This document shows, in pieces, positions 17,568-26,840 of a stretch of DNA of 64,000 bases. The notes beneath the pieces were generated by a model that saw only the letters and a program-made list of their open reading frames with translations, did no database searches and was not told the origin of the DNA. Source of the DNA: UBA817 sp049889215. GTDB taxonomy: Bacteria; Margulisbacteria; Marinamargulisbacteria; UBA817. The position numbers and the translations under genes were made by a program. The DNA lies in contig JBMHDV010000027.1 of NCBI GenBank assembly GCA_049889215.1, forward strand, positions 102,273-166,272, in the 5' to 3' direction. Positions within the stretch are counted from its first letter, which is position 1. Every line of letters begins with the position of its first letter.

Positions 17568-18290
17568 TTATTCAGGGATTTTTTCTCCGTCCCAAGCAAA
17601 TACATATCCACTATCATCAACAGACACCTGATCAATAATATTATCGAAAATATATTTAGCGGACTGTGCTGGTGTAAATAACTTGTGTTCAGGCACATGA
17701 TTTTGAAACGGCTCAGATAAAGCTGTATCAACTGTTCCAGGGTGAATACCAAAAATGGTCAGTGTTTTATTGTACCGTTTCATTTCTATAGCTGCAGTAC
17801 GTAAAATCATATTTAATGCAGCTTTCGCTGCACGGTAAGAATACCATCCACCCAGTTTATTATCACCAATACTCCCCACGCGTGCGGTTAAAAACCCCAT
17901 CTTCGCAGGGCTGGCTTTGCTCATGTGTTTAGCAACATGCTTAATAATCATCGCATGAGTAATTGCGTTGACTTTGTATGACCAAACCATATGATCAATA
18001 TCCAATTGCCCCAATTTTTTTTCAGGCATGATATTGGGTTGGTGCAGTGCCCCAATGGCACTTAAACATAAATCAAATGGCTGACTTGAATGACTTGCAA
18101 TGATTTCAGCAAGGCTATTGTCATCATCTGGGTCCCAATGTACCTGTTTTACTCTGTCATCAACAAGCTGTAGTGATGACGAGTATCGTAATGGCACCAG
18201 AATGTGACAATGTGGGTAACGTTGCAATAACTCGTTAATAAGAGCTGCACCAACCCCTCCAGATCCCCCAAATACAATGGCTTGTTCCAT
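17568..18290 (-). CDS. short-chain dehydrogenase/reductase
   Basis: The 240-residue classical SDR has the glycine loop GGSGGVGAAL, the NAG-like region LCLSAIGALH and the catalytic YxxxK as YSYRAAKAALN, with a Ser upstream in ARVGSIGD. It resembles CsgA-type SDRs that act on small carbonyl compounds, but the substrate cannot be told. It is first in a two-gene minus-strand unit with the DUF2867 protein. TATAAC lies six bases before its ATG. Confidence 0.85.
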   Translation of the reverse strand: MEQAIVFGGSGGVGAALINELLQRYPHCHILVPLRYSSSLQLVDDRVKQVHWDPDDDNSLAEIIASHSSQPFDLCLSAIGALHQPNIMPEKKLGQLDIDHMVWSYKVNAITHAMIIKHVAKHMSKASPAKMGFLTARVGSIGDNKLGGWYSYRAAKAALNMILRTAAIEMKRYNKTLTIFGIHPGTVDTALSEPFQNHVPEHKLFTPAQSAKYIFDNIIDQVSVDDSGYVFAWDGEKIPE

Positions 18291-18296
18291 AATTTA

Positions 18297-18327
18297 GTTA
18301 TACCCAAAAATCACAAAAAAATCACAA
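18297..18327 (-). promoter_or_regulatory. candidate promoter of the SDR gene
   Basis: On the minus strand, TTGTGA (18327-18322) and TATAAC (18302-18297) are 19 bases apart, and the -10 ends six bases before the ATG. It sits against the preceding gene's terminator. The two TCACAAAAAA-type repeats here carry two alternative -35 copies. Confidence 0.45.
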
Positions 18328-18351
18328 AAAAAAGGGCCGCATAAGCGACCC
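18326..18351 (-). terminator. intrinsic terminator of the outer membrane protein gene
   Basis: Read on the minus strand, GGGTCGC-TTAT-GCGGCCC forms a seven-pair stem (one G-U pair) followed by eight T. It lies about 30 bases after the stop of the barrel protein gene. Confidence 0.85.
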
Positions 18352-18381
18352 TTAAATTTGTGTTTAATTTCGATTAGGAAA

Positions 18382-18876
18382 TTAGAATAAGTAAGCTACA
18401 CCAACTCTTCCATTTGAGAAAAGAGCAGTAGTTTTTTCATCAGATGTTGGAAGGCCAAGTGCATTAGCTTTATATTTCAGAGTGTTTGTAGAATAAATAT
18501 CTGCTTGAGTTGTTAATACAATGTTAGAAGATAATGCTCTTTCAAAACCTGCAGACAAAGCAATTGTGGTGTTAGTATCAATATCAGTACCAAAAGCTTT
18601 TCCAGAAATAGTAGCGTAGTTAACACCCGCTGTTAAAGCAGTTACTGAATCTAATGCAATTTTATAGTTTGCACCAACTGTAATTTTAGTTCCTTCAGAT
18701 TTTGCAGTTGCATCATTCGTTGAATTTGAAAACGATACTTGTGCGTTGTACATATCATCAGTAATGAAAGCACCTAAGCCATTTTCTTGCTCACCGATAA
18801 TTCCGAATCTTGGTGCAGCATTTGTTGCAGTTGCAACAACTAATAACATAACGATAGATAATATTGATTTTTTCAT
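18382..18876 (-). CDS. small outer membrane beta-barrel protein
   Basis: The 164-residue protein has a clear signal peptide (MKKSILSIVMLLVVATATNA, cut after Ala) and alternating polar/hydrophobic strands rich in Gly, Thr, Ser and Asn, ending in YLF with a terminal Phe, as required for insertion by BamA. Eight short strands are plausible. I cannot assign a specific family. AAGGAG is positioned before the ATG and a strong terminator follows, so it is a monocistronic, probably abundant protein. Confidence 0.75.
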   Translation of the reverse strand: MKKSILSIVMLLVVATATNAAPRFGIIGEQENGLGAFITDDMYNAQVSFSNSTNDATAKSEGTKITVGANYKIALDSVTALTAGVNYATISGKAFGTDIDTNTTIALSAGFERALSSNIVLTTQADIYSTNTLKYKANALGLPTSDEKTTALFSNGRVGVAYLF

Positions 18877-19034
18877 TTTAATAATCTCCTTAAGATTTTT
18901 GTAGGTTGTAAAAAATTTAGTAGTTTAAATATTTATACATACACCCCTTTCTTATATCAATAATTTTGAAATATGATCTAATTCTACTTTTAATTTTTTT
19001 GAAATTCAAACTTTTCTTATGTCCCATGAATGCC

Positions 19035-19040
19035 TATAAT
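19035..19040 (+). promoter_or_regulatory. -10 box of the moxR-bat operon
   Basis: A perfect TATAAT lies upstream of moxR. A start near 19047 gives a leader of about 25 nt carrying GGGAG, and rules out the longer moxR reading that would begin at 19030. The -35 region is poor. Confidence 0.5.
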
Positions 19041-19071
19041 AATGAAGGAGCTTTTTAGATGGGAGATAAAA

Positions 19072-20070
19072 ATGAACCAAACCGTTAGTCAAGAACAATC
19101 AACAAATGACTTAATCAAAACAGCAAATGATCAAATATCTATTTTGAATCAACAATGGCAAGCTGTAATTGTTGGCCAACACGATATTTTAGAAAAAGTT
19201 TTAGTCGCTTTATTAGCAAATGGACATGTTTTGTTAGAAGGTGTTCCTGGGTTAGCTAAAACACTCATTATTAACACACTGGCTCAATTACTCGGTGGGC
19301 AATACAAGCGGATTCAATTTACTCCAGATTTATTACCCAGCGATATTACTGGAACACAAATATACAATACACAAAAACAGTCATTTGATACTAAAAAAGG
19401 ACCCCTCTTTGCCCAGTTTATACTAGCGGATGAAATTAATCGGGCCCCAGCTAAAGTTCAAAGTGCACTATTAGAAAGCATGCAAGAACGTCAGGTTACT
19501 ATTGGAAATGACACTTATAAACTTCCCGCACCATTTTTTGTTTTAGCAACCCAAAACCCATTGGATCAAGATGGTACTTATCCATTGCCAGAAGCACAAA
19601 TGGACAGATTCATTTTTAAGACGGTGTTAACCTACCCAACAATTGACGAAGAAAAAGAGATCATTAAACGGTTTCAACAAGGGTTTCCAACCATTAGTAA
19701 TGCCGTTATGGACATTAATGCCATTAGCAATATTCAACAATTGGCAGGTCAAATTTACATCGATGAAAAGGTAAGTGAGTACGTTGTCAGATTAATCACG
19801 GCAACTCGACAACCAGAGCAGTTTGGGTTGGATCATTTGCAACCATACATTCGTTGTGGAGCATCACCCCGAGCAACAATTGCATTTATCACAGCATCAA
19901 AGGCATATGCATTTTTACAGCGACGAAACTATGTAATTCCTGAAGACATTAAACATCTTGCATACGATGTTTTGCGTCATCGGTTAAATTTAACGTTTGC
20001 AGCAGAGGCAGAGTCAATGACGGCCGACAAAATCATTGAAACGATTCTTGGTAATGTTGAGGTTCCTTAG
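19072..20070 (+). CDS. MoxR-family AAA+ ATPase
   Basis: The protein (332 residues from 19072) has MoxR motifs: Walker A GVPGLAKT, Walker B LADEINRAPAKVQSALLESMQE (in part LADEINRAP), sensor region ATQNPLDQDGTYPLPEAQMDRF. MoxR ATPases act as chaperones that mature von Willebrand factor A proteins. The start is set by GGGAG at 19061-19065, six bases before the ATG. It leads an operon with DUF58 and Bat proteins, each overlapping or touching the next. Confidence 0.92.
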   Translation: MNQTVSQEQSTNDLIKTANDQISILNQQWQAVIVGQHDILEKVLVALLANGHVLLEGVPGLAKTLIINTLAQLLGGQYKRIQFTPDLLPSDITGTQIYNTQKQSFDTKKGPLFAQFILADEINRAPAKVQSALLESMQERQVTIGNDTYKLPAPFFVLATQNPLDQDGTYPLPEAQMDRFIFKTVLTYPTIDEEKEIIKRFQQGFPTISNAVMDINAISNIQQLAGQIYIDEKVSEYVVRLITATRQPEQFGLDHLQPYIRCGASPRATIAFITASKAYAFLQRRNYVIPEDIKHLAYDVLRHRLNLTFAAEAESMTADKIIETILGNVEVP

Positions 20071-20936
20071 TGAACGCTAAGGAACTATTAAAAAAAATTC
20101 GCACCATCGAAATTCAAACCAAGGGCTGGGTGGATTCTATTTTTAGTGGGGCCTATCATTCTCGGTTTAAAGGGCAAGGCGTGCATTTTAATGAAGTTCG
20201 GCAATACGCCTACGGTGATGACATTCGACGAATTGATTGGCGAGTCACCGCCAAATTGAATGAACCTTACATTAAAGAGTTTGAAGAAGAACGAGATTTA
20301 GTAGCAATCATTGCTGTTGATATGAGCCAATCACAGTTTTACCAGTCGGGAGACCAATCCAAGTTAGATAAAGCACTCGAAATTGCGGGTATCTTAGGTT
20401 TTTCAGCTGTAGCAAATGGCGATCAAGTTGGATTAGCGTTATTTACAGATGCCGTTGAAACATTTATTCCACCCAAACAAGGGAAGCAACACATGTTTAC
20501 CCTTCTTTCTCATATGGTGAACCATCAGCCGGCATCCAATCAAACCAACGTGCGCCAATTATGTCAGACCTTGATGAATGCATTAAATCGACGAAGTGTT
20601 ATATTTTTACTATCTGACTTTATTTCTGATAACTACGATACTGACTTTAGAACCCTAGCTCAGAAACATGATGTAATCCCAATTATCATTCAAGATCCTA
20701 TTGAGGTAGCTATTCCACCTGCTGGAATTGTTGCTTTGCAAGATGCTGAGACAGGTGAAGAAGTACTTTGTGATACCCGCTCATCAGAATTTCAGTCAAA
20801 AATAACAAGTGTTTTAAATAGCCGAAAAAAACAGCGTGAACGAATGTTTCAAAGTGTTGGGGTTCGGTCAATCAATATTTTGACTGAGGATGATGCCATA
20901 GCACCATTACAACAGTATTTTAGGGCTAGGAAATAA
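20070..20936 (+). CDS. DUF58 domain protein
   Basis: The 288-residue protein matches DUF58/VWA-like partners of MoxR: an N-terminal segment with SRFKGQGVHFNEVRQYAYGDDIRRIDWRVTAK (in part GDDIRRIDWRVTA), then VDMSQS in place of the VWA metal site and LLSDFISDNYDTDF. No membrane segment is evident. The start codon is GTG at 20070, overlapping the moxR stop. It probably works as a MoxR substrate or adaptor. Confidence 0.88.
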   Translation: MNAKELLKKIRTIEIQTKGWVDSIFSGAYHSRFKGQGVHFNEVRQYAYGDDIRRIDWRVTAKLNEPYIKEFEEERDLVAIIAVDMSQSQFYQSGDQSKLDKALEIAGILGFSAVANGDQVGLALFTDAVETFIPPKQGKQHMFTLLSHMVNHQPASNQTNVRQLCQTLMNALNRRSVIFLLSDFISDNYDTDFRTLAQKHDVIPIIIQDPIEVAIPPAGIVALQDAETGEEVLCDTRSSEFQSKITSVLNSRKKQRERMFQSVGVRSINILTEDDAIAPLQQYFRARK

Positions 20937-21784
20937 TGATACAAAGCATTTTTTTTGCGTTAATGTCAGTAGTAATACAGGGTCTTCCAACGCATTACCT
21001 ATCCCCTGAAAAAGTCTTTGTTGGAGATAAAATTACATATACGATTGAAGTGCCTGCTGAGGTTGTTATTGATTTAAAAGCCCCGACTTTAAATGGGTTA
21101 GAAATACTAGAAAATAGCATCGATCGTCGGCCAACGGCAACAGTTCATCAATTTTCTTATCAAGTATTTTCTATTGAGCCCATTATTATCCCAACAGTTT
21201 CAATTAACTCAATTAACGGACTGGCACCCACTACACTTAAGCCCATTATTTTATCTGTTCAGTCATTGGTATCACCAACAAAAAATCAGTTAAATGATAT
21301 TGCACCCATTTTAAGTTTATTTTTTATTTCTTGGCCGCTTATTTCGTTTATTTTAATCGTTTTAATTCTTCTTGGTGTCAGCCTATATTCATGGCGAACA
21401 AAAAAGCGTAGGCAGCAAATTCAAGCATCAGAAATTCCAGAAATCACACCATTTGAACATTTTCAAAAACAAATGCAACAACTGGAACAAACAATCAATT
21501 CAGATGATGAAGTGATACGAATAGCTTATTTTAAATTAACTGAAATTTTCTTCACGTATTTTACAAATAAAACAAACATAAATGTAATTGATGCAACTAC
21601 TGTTGAAATGAAACGCCTATTAAAATTGAACAAAACAATGGATCAATCGCTGACAAAATCACTCATTTTAATTGCCGAAGAATTGGATCATTTCAAGTTC
21701 AGTAAACATCCGGAAAGGTCAGAAGCAAGCATAAAGGACATGCTTAAGCGAATAAAAAAGATAGCTAAAGGAATGGAACAATGA
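20936..21784 (+). CDS. membrane-anchored Bat operon protein (DUF4381-like)
   Basis: The 282-residue protein has an N-terminal signal-like helix, an extracytoplasmic beta-rich region, one strong membrane helix near residues 125-150 (IAPILSLFFISWPLISFILI, continuing), and a cytoplasmic charged C-terminal helical domain. It occupies the position between DUF58 and BatA where DUF4381-like proteins are often found. The N-terminal part resembles a short BatD-type domain. Function is inferred from context only. It overlaps both neighbours. Confidence 0.6.
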   Translation: MIQSIFFALMSVVIQGLPTHYLSPEKVFVGDKITYTIEVPAEVVIDLKAPTLNGLEILENSIDRRPTATVHQFSYQVFSIEPIIIPTVSINSINGLAPTTLKPIILSVQSLVSPTKNQLNDIAPILSLFFISWPLISFILIVLILLGVSLYSWRTKKRRQQIQASEIPEITPFEHFQKQMQQLEQTINSDDEVIRIAYFKLTEIFFTYFTNKTNINVIDATTVEMKRLLKLNKTMDQSLTKSLILIAEELDHFKFSKHPERSEASIKDMLKRIKKIAKGMEQ

Positions 21785-22785
21785 TTTTTAAATATCCTTT
21801 TATGTTTATTTTACTTGTCCCAATTTGCTTGATGTATAGTTTAGTCAAACGATCAAGAACAGATCACACAGTTAAATTTCCAAAAGCCAGTTGGATGACT
21901 CAATTAAAATCAAAAAGAGCCTTAAATGCAGTCAAATTGACTCGTTTTATTGAAATTATCACATTGTTATTGGTTGTTATTTCACTTGCCCAACCGCAAC
22001 TTATTACTGCAAAAAAGTTACAACAGAAAAAGGGCATTGATATTGTTGTTGTACTCGATACGTCTGGCAGCATGAGCGCTGAAGATTTTAAACCAAAAAA
22101 TAGAATAACAGTCGCTAAAAATACGTTAAATAAGTTCCTCAAGCAAAGACGTAATGATCGTATTGGGCTTATTGTTTTTGGGAAAGATGCAATTACCAAA
22201 GCTCCAATAACTTATGATCATGATATTATTCTGAATCAATTAAGCCAAACGGATATTGGTGATGCTGGAGATGGAACAGCCATCGGGCTTGCTCTTGCAA
22301 CAGGGGTTAATCGACTGGAGCAATCATCCGCAACATCAAAAATTATTATTTTACTAACAGATGGTGTGAATAATGCCGGTCAAATTGACCCAGTATCTGC
22401 AGCGCAATTTGCGAAAAATAAAAATATAAAAGTGTATACCATAGGGATTGGAACAATAAAGGGTGCTCCTATTCCAATTTATCATCCAACATATGGAAAA
22501 ATTTATGCACGTTATCCAAATGGCCAATTGGTGTTAACAGAGCTTGATGAAGAAGTTCTTAAAGAGATTTCAACAATTACAAATGGAAGGTATTTTAATG
22601 CGACAGATACTGATGAATTAAAAAAAATCTATAAAGAAATTAATGAACTCGAAAAATCAACCATCGATTCAGCAAAGCAAATCATTGTTTTGGATATTTT
22701 TCCGTATCTATTGGCCATAATTATAGGCCTGTTACTTATTCGAGAAGGGTTAATGGTCTCGTATTTAGTTGGAGTTAGAACATGA
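21781..22785 (+). CDS. batA: BatA, von Willebrand factor A domain protein
   Basis: The 334-residue protein has an N-terminal membrane helix, a second helix near residue 60, and a VWA domain with intact MIDAS residues: DTSGS (VVLDTSGSMSAEDF), Thr/Ser region and LLTDGVNNAG. A C-terminal membrane helix follows. Bat proteins form a membrane complex linked to stress or aerotolerance in Bacteroides and Leptospira. Overlaps both flanking genes by 4 bp. Confidence 0.88.
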   Translation: MIFKYPFMFILLVPICLMYSLVKRSRTDHTVKFPKASWMTQLKSKRALNAVKLTRFIEIITLLLVVISLAQPQLITAKKLQQKKGIDIVVVLDTSGSMSAEDFKPKNRITVAKNTLNKFLKQRRNDRIGLIVFGKDAITKAPITYDHDIILNQLSQTDIGDAGDGTAIGLALATGVNRLEQSSATSKIIILLTDGVNNAGQIDPVSAAQFAKNKNIKVYTIGIGTIKGAPIPIYHPTYGKIYARYPNGQLVLTELDEEVLKEISTITNGRYFNATDTDELKKIYKEINELEKSTIDSAKQIIVLDIFPYLLAIIIGLLLIREGLMVSYLVGVRT

Positions 22786-24467
22786 TTTTTTCAAATTCAT
22801 TAGCCGCTTGGTTGTTATTTTTAGTTCCAATATTGGGACTTATTTATTATTTTAGGTTTAAAGATCGCCTAAAATTATGGCAGTTTTTTCAACATCAAAG
22901 TCGCTGGAATCAAACCATACAACTTAGTGATCAGGGCTTCTTTTTTTGGAAGAAAGCCATTGCATTAATTGTTTTATTACTAATGATCATTGCATTCATG
23001 AGACCTCAATTTGGAGAGCGCATTGAAACAGTTGAGCGAAATGGCCGTCAAATTTATTTTATAATCGACACATCGTTAAGTATGTTAGCAAAAGATCAAT
23101 CAACAACACGTTTAGAGGTTGCTAAATATCATATCAATCAATTATTACCAAAGTTGCAAAACGATATTATGGGAATTATTCCCTATTCATCCACAGCTTA
23201 CACGTATTTACCATTAACCAGTGATCTATCAGCAATTACATTATTTTTAGATGATGTTTTTGTTGGAATGATTGGATCTGCTGGATCGAATATAATGAAT
23301 GCGCTTCAAGTAGTAAGCAATTCAATTAAAAAACAAGGAAACAACGCATCAACCTTAATTATTTTTACTGATGGAGAATTTTCCAACGGGTTAGACCAAG
23401 ACAAAATTGATGGGTTTTTTAATAATCAACCGATTGATACCGTGGTTGTTGGATTAGGCTCAACTCAAGGAGATCCAATTCCATTAAACATTGATGGCAC
23501 CATTAACTATAAAAAAGATGGTGCTGGGAATATCGTTATTTCTAAGCGGAATGACACCAACCTTTCTCGCTTAGCAGAGGTTACCAACGGTAAAGTGTTT
23601 GATGGTAACTTAAGTCCGATTGTTGCAGAAAAGATTTACGTGTATTTATCGAATTTAGAAACCCAATTACTGCAACAAAAACAGAAGGTAACCAAAATAG
23701 ACCGCTACCACTGGGTATTAATGATCGTCTTATTTTTATTATTGTTGGAATACATTTACCCGCGATTGTACTTAGCATATTTTTCAAAAACACAATGGTT
23801 GGTGTTTTTTTTATTATCAACAAACCTGATGGCGGCACATCCAGGAAATAAAGCCTACAGTAATCAAGATTATCAAAAAGCAAAAATGGCCTATAGTGAT
23901 GCGTTAAAAAAACAACCAGATAATGCAAAATTAAATTATAATCTTGGCAATGTCTTTTACAAAGAAAAAGACTACGCCAATGCCATAACTGCCTACAGTG
24001 AAGCGGTTGAAAAACTATCCCCACGTCAGCAGACCAATGCTTTATACAATATTGGCACATCATATCTTCAACAAAAGCAACTCGATAAGGCCTTAGCCGC
24101 TTACAAAGAAGTATTAAAACGTGATCCAAACCATAAAAAAACAAGAGAAAATATTGAAATTGCTTTAAGGCAACAGCAACAGCAGCAACAGCAGTCATCT
24201 TCTGGAAATCAAGGTGAATCGTCAAAAGATGAAGAATCTACACCACAAAATAACGGTTCAGAACAACAAGAATCCAATGAATCTATGGTATCTTCAAAAG
24301 AAGATGATCAACAAGAAAATGAGTCAGAATCAGAGCAACAAATGAGCAGTAAATCGGAAGAGTTAAACGAACAACAGATTCAACAATTGGTTGATGATGC
24401 TGAACGAATGGCAAGGCAGCAAAAGCAAAAAGATCTTGAACAATTATTTAGGCAAAGCGAGTGGTAA
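22782..24467 (+). CDS. BatB-BatC fusion: VWA domain plus TPR and Gln/Ser-rich tail
   Basis: The 561-residue protein combines two normally separate Bat proteins. Residues 1-330 are BatB-like: two N-terminal membrane helices, MIDAS DTSLS and FTDGEFSN, and a membrane helix near 310. After another hydrophobic segment (FFLLSTNLMAA, near 345) come at least two or three TPR repeats (about 352-470; KQPDNAKLNYNLGNVFYKE type, quoted in part NYNLGNVFYKEKDYANAI), then a Gln/Ser/Glu-rich low-complexity tail coded partly by CAG repeats. The fusion keeps stoichiometry and may place the TPR part in the periplasm. batD follows by seven bases. Confidence 0.82.
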   Translation: MIFSNSLAAWLLFLVPILGLIYYFRFKDRLKLWQFFQHQSRWNQTIQLSDQGFFFWKKAIALIVLLLMIIAFMRPQFGERIETVERNGRQIYFIIDTSLSMLAKDQSTTRLEVAKYHINQLLPKLQNDIMGIIPYSSTAYTYLPLTSDLSAITLFLDDVFVGMIGSAGSNIMNALQVVSNSIKKQGNNASTLIIFTDGEFSNGLDQDKIDGFFNNQPIDTVVVGLGSTQGDPIPLNIDGTINYKKDGAGNIVISKRNDTNLSRLAEVTNGKVFDGNLSPIVAEKIYVYLSNLETQLLQQKQKVTKIDRYHWVLMIVLFLLLLEYIYPRLYLAYFSKTQWLVFFLLSTNLMAAHPGNKAYSNQDYQKAKMAYSDALKKQPDNAKLNYNLGNVFYKEKDYANAITAYSEAVEKLSPRQQTNALYNIGTSYLQQKQLDKALAAYKEVLKRDPNHKKTRENIEIALRQQQQQQQQSSSGNQGESSKDEESTPQNNGSEQQESNESMVSSKEDDQQENESESEQQMSSKSEELNEQQIQQLVDDAERMARQQKQKDLEQLFRQSEW

Positions 24468-24474
24468 ATTAACA

Positions 24475-26151
24475 GTGACGAAATTTTTATTAGGTATACT
24501 ATTTTTTACACTATCATTAACCGCAAATGATTTTGATTTAAACTCAAGTATAAGTAAGTCTAAGGTGTATCAAAATGAGCCATTTCAGCTCACATTATCG
24601 GTTAGTGGATCAGACCGTGATTTATATAAATCAATTCAAAAACCAGATTTAAACAAAAATTTTACAATTATATCCACGAGCCAGTCATCATCATTTTCTT
24701 ATCAAAATGGCATTTCAAATCGCTTAAGGCGATATCAGTTTCAATTGATTCCTAAAGACTCAGGAATATTTATTATTGATCCATTCAAAATTACGTATAA
24801 AGGGCGGGTATTTTCAACCAAACCCCTTCGCCTAGTTGTTCGGGAAGGAACCATAAACCAACCACAGCCAACCCAACAGCCATTGCGGCAAAGAGTCGCA
24901 CCTACAAATCACAATACAAAGACAATTTTTCTCGAGGCAGATGTGTCGACCACTAATATATTTATTGGAGAAAGCATTGATTATGCTGTCAGATTATACA
25001 GACGAGTATCATTGTGGAGTTCCATTTCAATTAGCCAGGAAGACATTCAGGGTGTTTGGCAGAATAATAAAGATGTTACACCTGAACGGGTGGTACGAAA
25101 ATTTGGCCGGCGATATTACGAGCTTGAGTTAACAAAAAAAGAAATCAGACCACTAGAAACAGGCATTCTTAGTATTCCATCCTTGCAGGCCCGATTTGTT
25201 GTTAGTCCACTTTCAGGGCAGTATCAATTAGATTCAGATATCGTTACAATTAATGTGCAGCCCTTGCCCACGCCCATTCCAGAATCATTTACTGGTGCTA
25301 TTGGTACCTACTCTATGAATATTGTAACTCCAAATGCGATTTCAAGTGCAAATACCATTCAGCTTAAAATTAATATTACTGGAAGAGGAAATACAGCTGC
25401 AATAACACCGCCAATTATTCAAGACACTCCAGAATATCGAGTCTTATCAGCACCTGCCTCAGATAATATTGATCAACAAAGAAACCAACAAAGTTTTGAT
25501 TATGTTATTATTCCAAAAGTATCTGGCTTATTATCAATTCCCACAATTAAATTTTCTTATTTTGATAAATCATCAATGAGTTATTTAACACTGTCTACGC
25601 CCACATTTTCAATTGATGTTCCAATGGATGCGTTAGAAGTACAAGTTGAAAATCAAGAGGTTGAAAAGGATATCCAATTTCTTGTGGATAATGACATAAT
25701 TAACAAGGTCCAATCTTGGCTAAATCAATCTGTTATTTTAGCCATCGTCTACATTGCAAATGCGCTTGTTTTAATCGGTGGGGTTATGGTGTTTATAGTA
25801 AAAAAAATAAAGCCAAAAAAACCATCACATCAAAAACAAGTAAAAAAACTTCTCCAACAAATTAAAATGATCGATAAAAACACCAGTATTATTGAAATGG
25901 AGCAAATTCTTATCAAAGGTTTAAATTATTTTATAAAATACCCAGAGCAATCTCTGCAACCCAAAGAAGTTGAATCATCATTAGTAAAGGCAGAATTATC
26001 TGATCCTGTTGTAAAAAGTACGATGCAGTGGATAAAAAATGCTCAGATTTTACGCTATGCTAAAGACAAAGATATTGACCAAAATCATTCCAACTCCGAA
26101 AGCCTTAAACGAATATTAAAAGAAATCTATAAGGAATCAATGATTAAATGA
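24475..26151 (+). CDS. batD: BatD-like oxygen-tolerance family protein
   Basis: Starting at GTG 24475, the 558-residue protein begins with a good signal peptide (KFLLGILFFTLSLTANDF). A long extracytoplasmic beta-rich region follows with repeated SKSKVYQNEPFQLTLSVSG-type strands, then a membrane helix (about residues 418-440) and a cytoplasmic tail. This is the BatD layout. The longer reading frame to 24391 would put the signal peptide internal and overlap the previous gene, so GTG is preferred. It overlaps batE by 4 bp. Confidence 0.82.
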   Translation: MTKFLLGILFFTLSLTANDFDLNSSISKSKVYQNEPFQLTLSVSGSDRDLYKSIQKPDLNKNFTIISTSQSSSFSYQNGISNRLRRYQFQLIPKDSGIFIIDPFKITYKGRVFSTKPLRLVVREGTINQPQPTQQPLRQRVAPTNHNTKTIFLEADVSTTNIFIGESIDYAVRLYRRVSLWSSISISQEDIQGVWQNNKDVTPERVVRKFGRRYYELELTKKEIRPLETGILSIPSLQARFVVSPLSGQYQLDSDIVTINVQPLPTPIPESFTGAIGTYSMNIVTPNAISSANTIQLKINITGRGNTAAITPPIIQDTPEYRVLSAPASDNIDQQRNQQSFDYVIIPKVSGLLSIPTIKFSYFDKSSMSYLTLSTPTFSIDVPMDALEVQVENQEVEKDIQFLVDNDIINKVQSWLNQSVILAIVYIANALVLIGGVMVFIVKKIKPKKPSHQKQVKKLLQQIKMIDKNTSIIEMEQILIKGLNYFIKYPEQSLQPKEVESSLVKAELSDPVVKSTMQWIKNAQILRYAKDKDIDQNHSNSESLKRILKEIYKESMIK

Positions 26152-26840
26152 GAATATTTTTTATCCTTTTGTGTTTAACAGTAAGTTTGTTTGCTAATGA
26201 CGATGCTGCAAGAAATTACTATTTAAATAAAAATTATGAGACAGCAGCCATGAACTATCAAAAGCTTGTGAAAAAGTCCCCCACGAATGCCGCATACGCC
26301 TATAATTTAGGTGCGACATATTATCGTTTGAATCAACCAATATTAGCTAAATTTTATTTTTTGAAAGCGCTTAAGACTCGACCCACATTAAATGATGCAA
26401 AGTTAAATATTAACTTAATTAACCAAGCCTTAATCGATCAAACATTAATTTATAAATCGTATTGGCTAAACTTTTTTGGGTTATCCTTCAAAGCGCTATC
26501 CTTGATTGTATTAATAGGGCTATTCACAATCATGTCACAGCTTGTTTTTAATCGCTCCAAATTGCCAGTGATACGGCGCATATTAATTATGGGGTTGCTG
26601 ATTTGGCTTCCATTGACGGCCATTACAATTGGCACATATATCAATCAACCCACATTTGGCATTTTATTTGATCAAAAAGCGACCATTTATTCAGGTCCTT
26701 CATTAACGCAAAAAACACTTTTTTATATCCATAAAGGTGTGGATTTTAAAATTAATAAAACCACAAATAATTGGGCAAATGTGGAATTTTCAAATGGGTT
26801 ATCAGGGTGGTTAGAAACAAAATATATCAACCAAATTTAA
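26148..26840 (+). CDS. batE: BatE-like protein: signal peptide, TPR, two membrane helices, SH3
   Basis: The 230-residue protein has a signal peptide (FILLCLTVSLFANDDA), two TPR-like repeats (ARNYYLNKNYETAAMNYQKL), two membrane helices near 113-133 and 140-160, and a C-terminal bacterial SH3 domain (IYSGPSLTQKTLFYIHKG). This matches BatE. It is the last Bat gene; the following gene starts on its stop codon. Confidence 0.8.
   Translation: MRIFFILLCLTVSLFANDDAARNYYLNKNYETAAMNYQKLVKKSPTNAAYAYNLGATYYRLNQPILAKFYFLKALKTRPTLNDAKLNINLINQALIDQTLIYKSYWLNFFGLSFKALSLIVLIGLFTIMSQLVFNRSKLPVIRRILIMGLLIWLPLTAITIGTYINQPTFGILFDQKATIYSGPSLTQKTLFYIHKGVDFKINKTTNNWANVEFSNGLSGWLETKYINQI

Noticed and set aside
19030..19071. 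Upstream in-frame ATG for moxR
   Set aside because: A perfect -10 lies at 19035-19040, so the ATG at 19030 would be upstream of the transcript; GGGAG supports 19072.
24170..24197. CAG repeat in batB-batC fusion
   Set aside because: It only codes a short Gln stretch and shows no sign of an expanded or mobile repeat.
23581..24225. 214-codon minus-strand reading frame under the batB-batC fusion
   Set aside because: It mirrors the repetitive, AT-rich TPR coding region, and contains no motif of its own.
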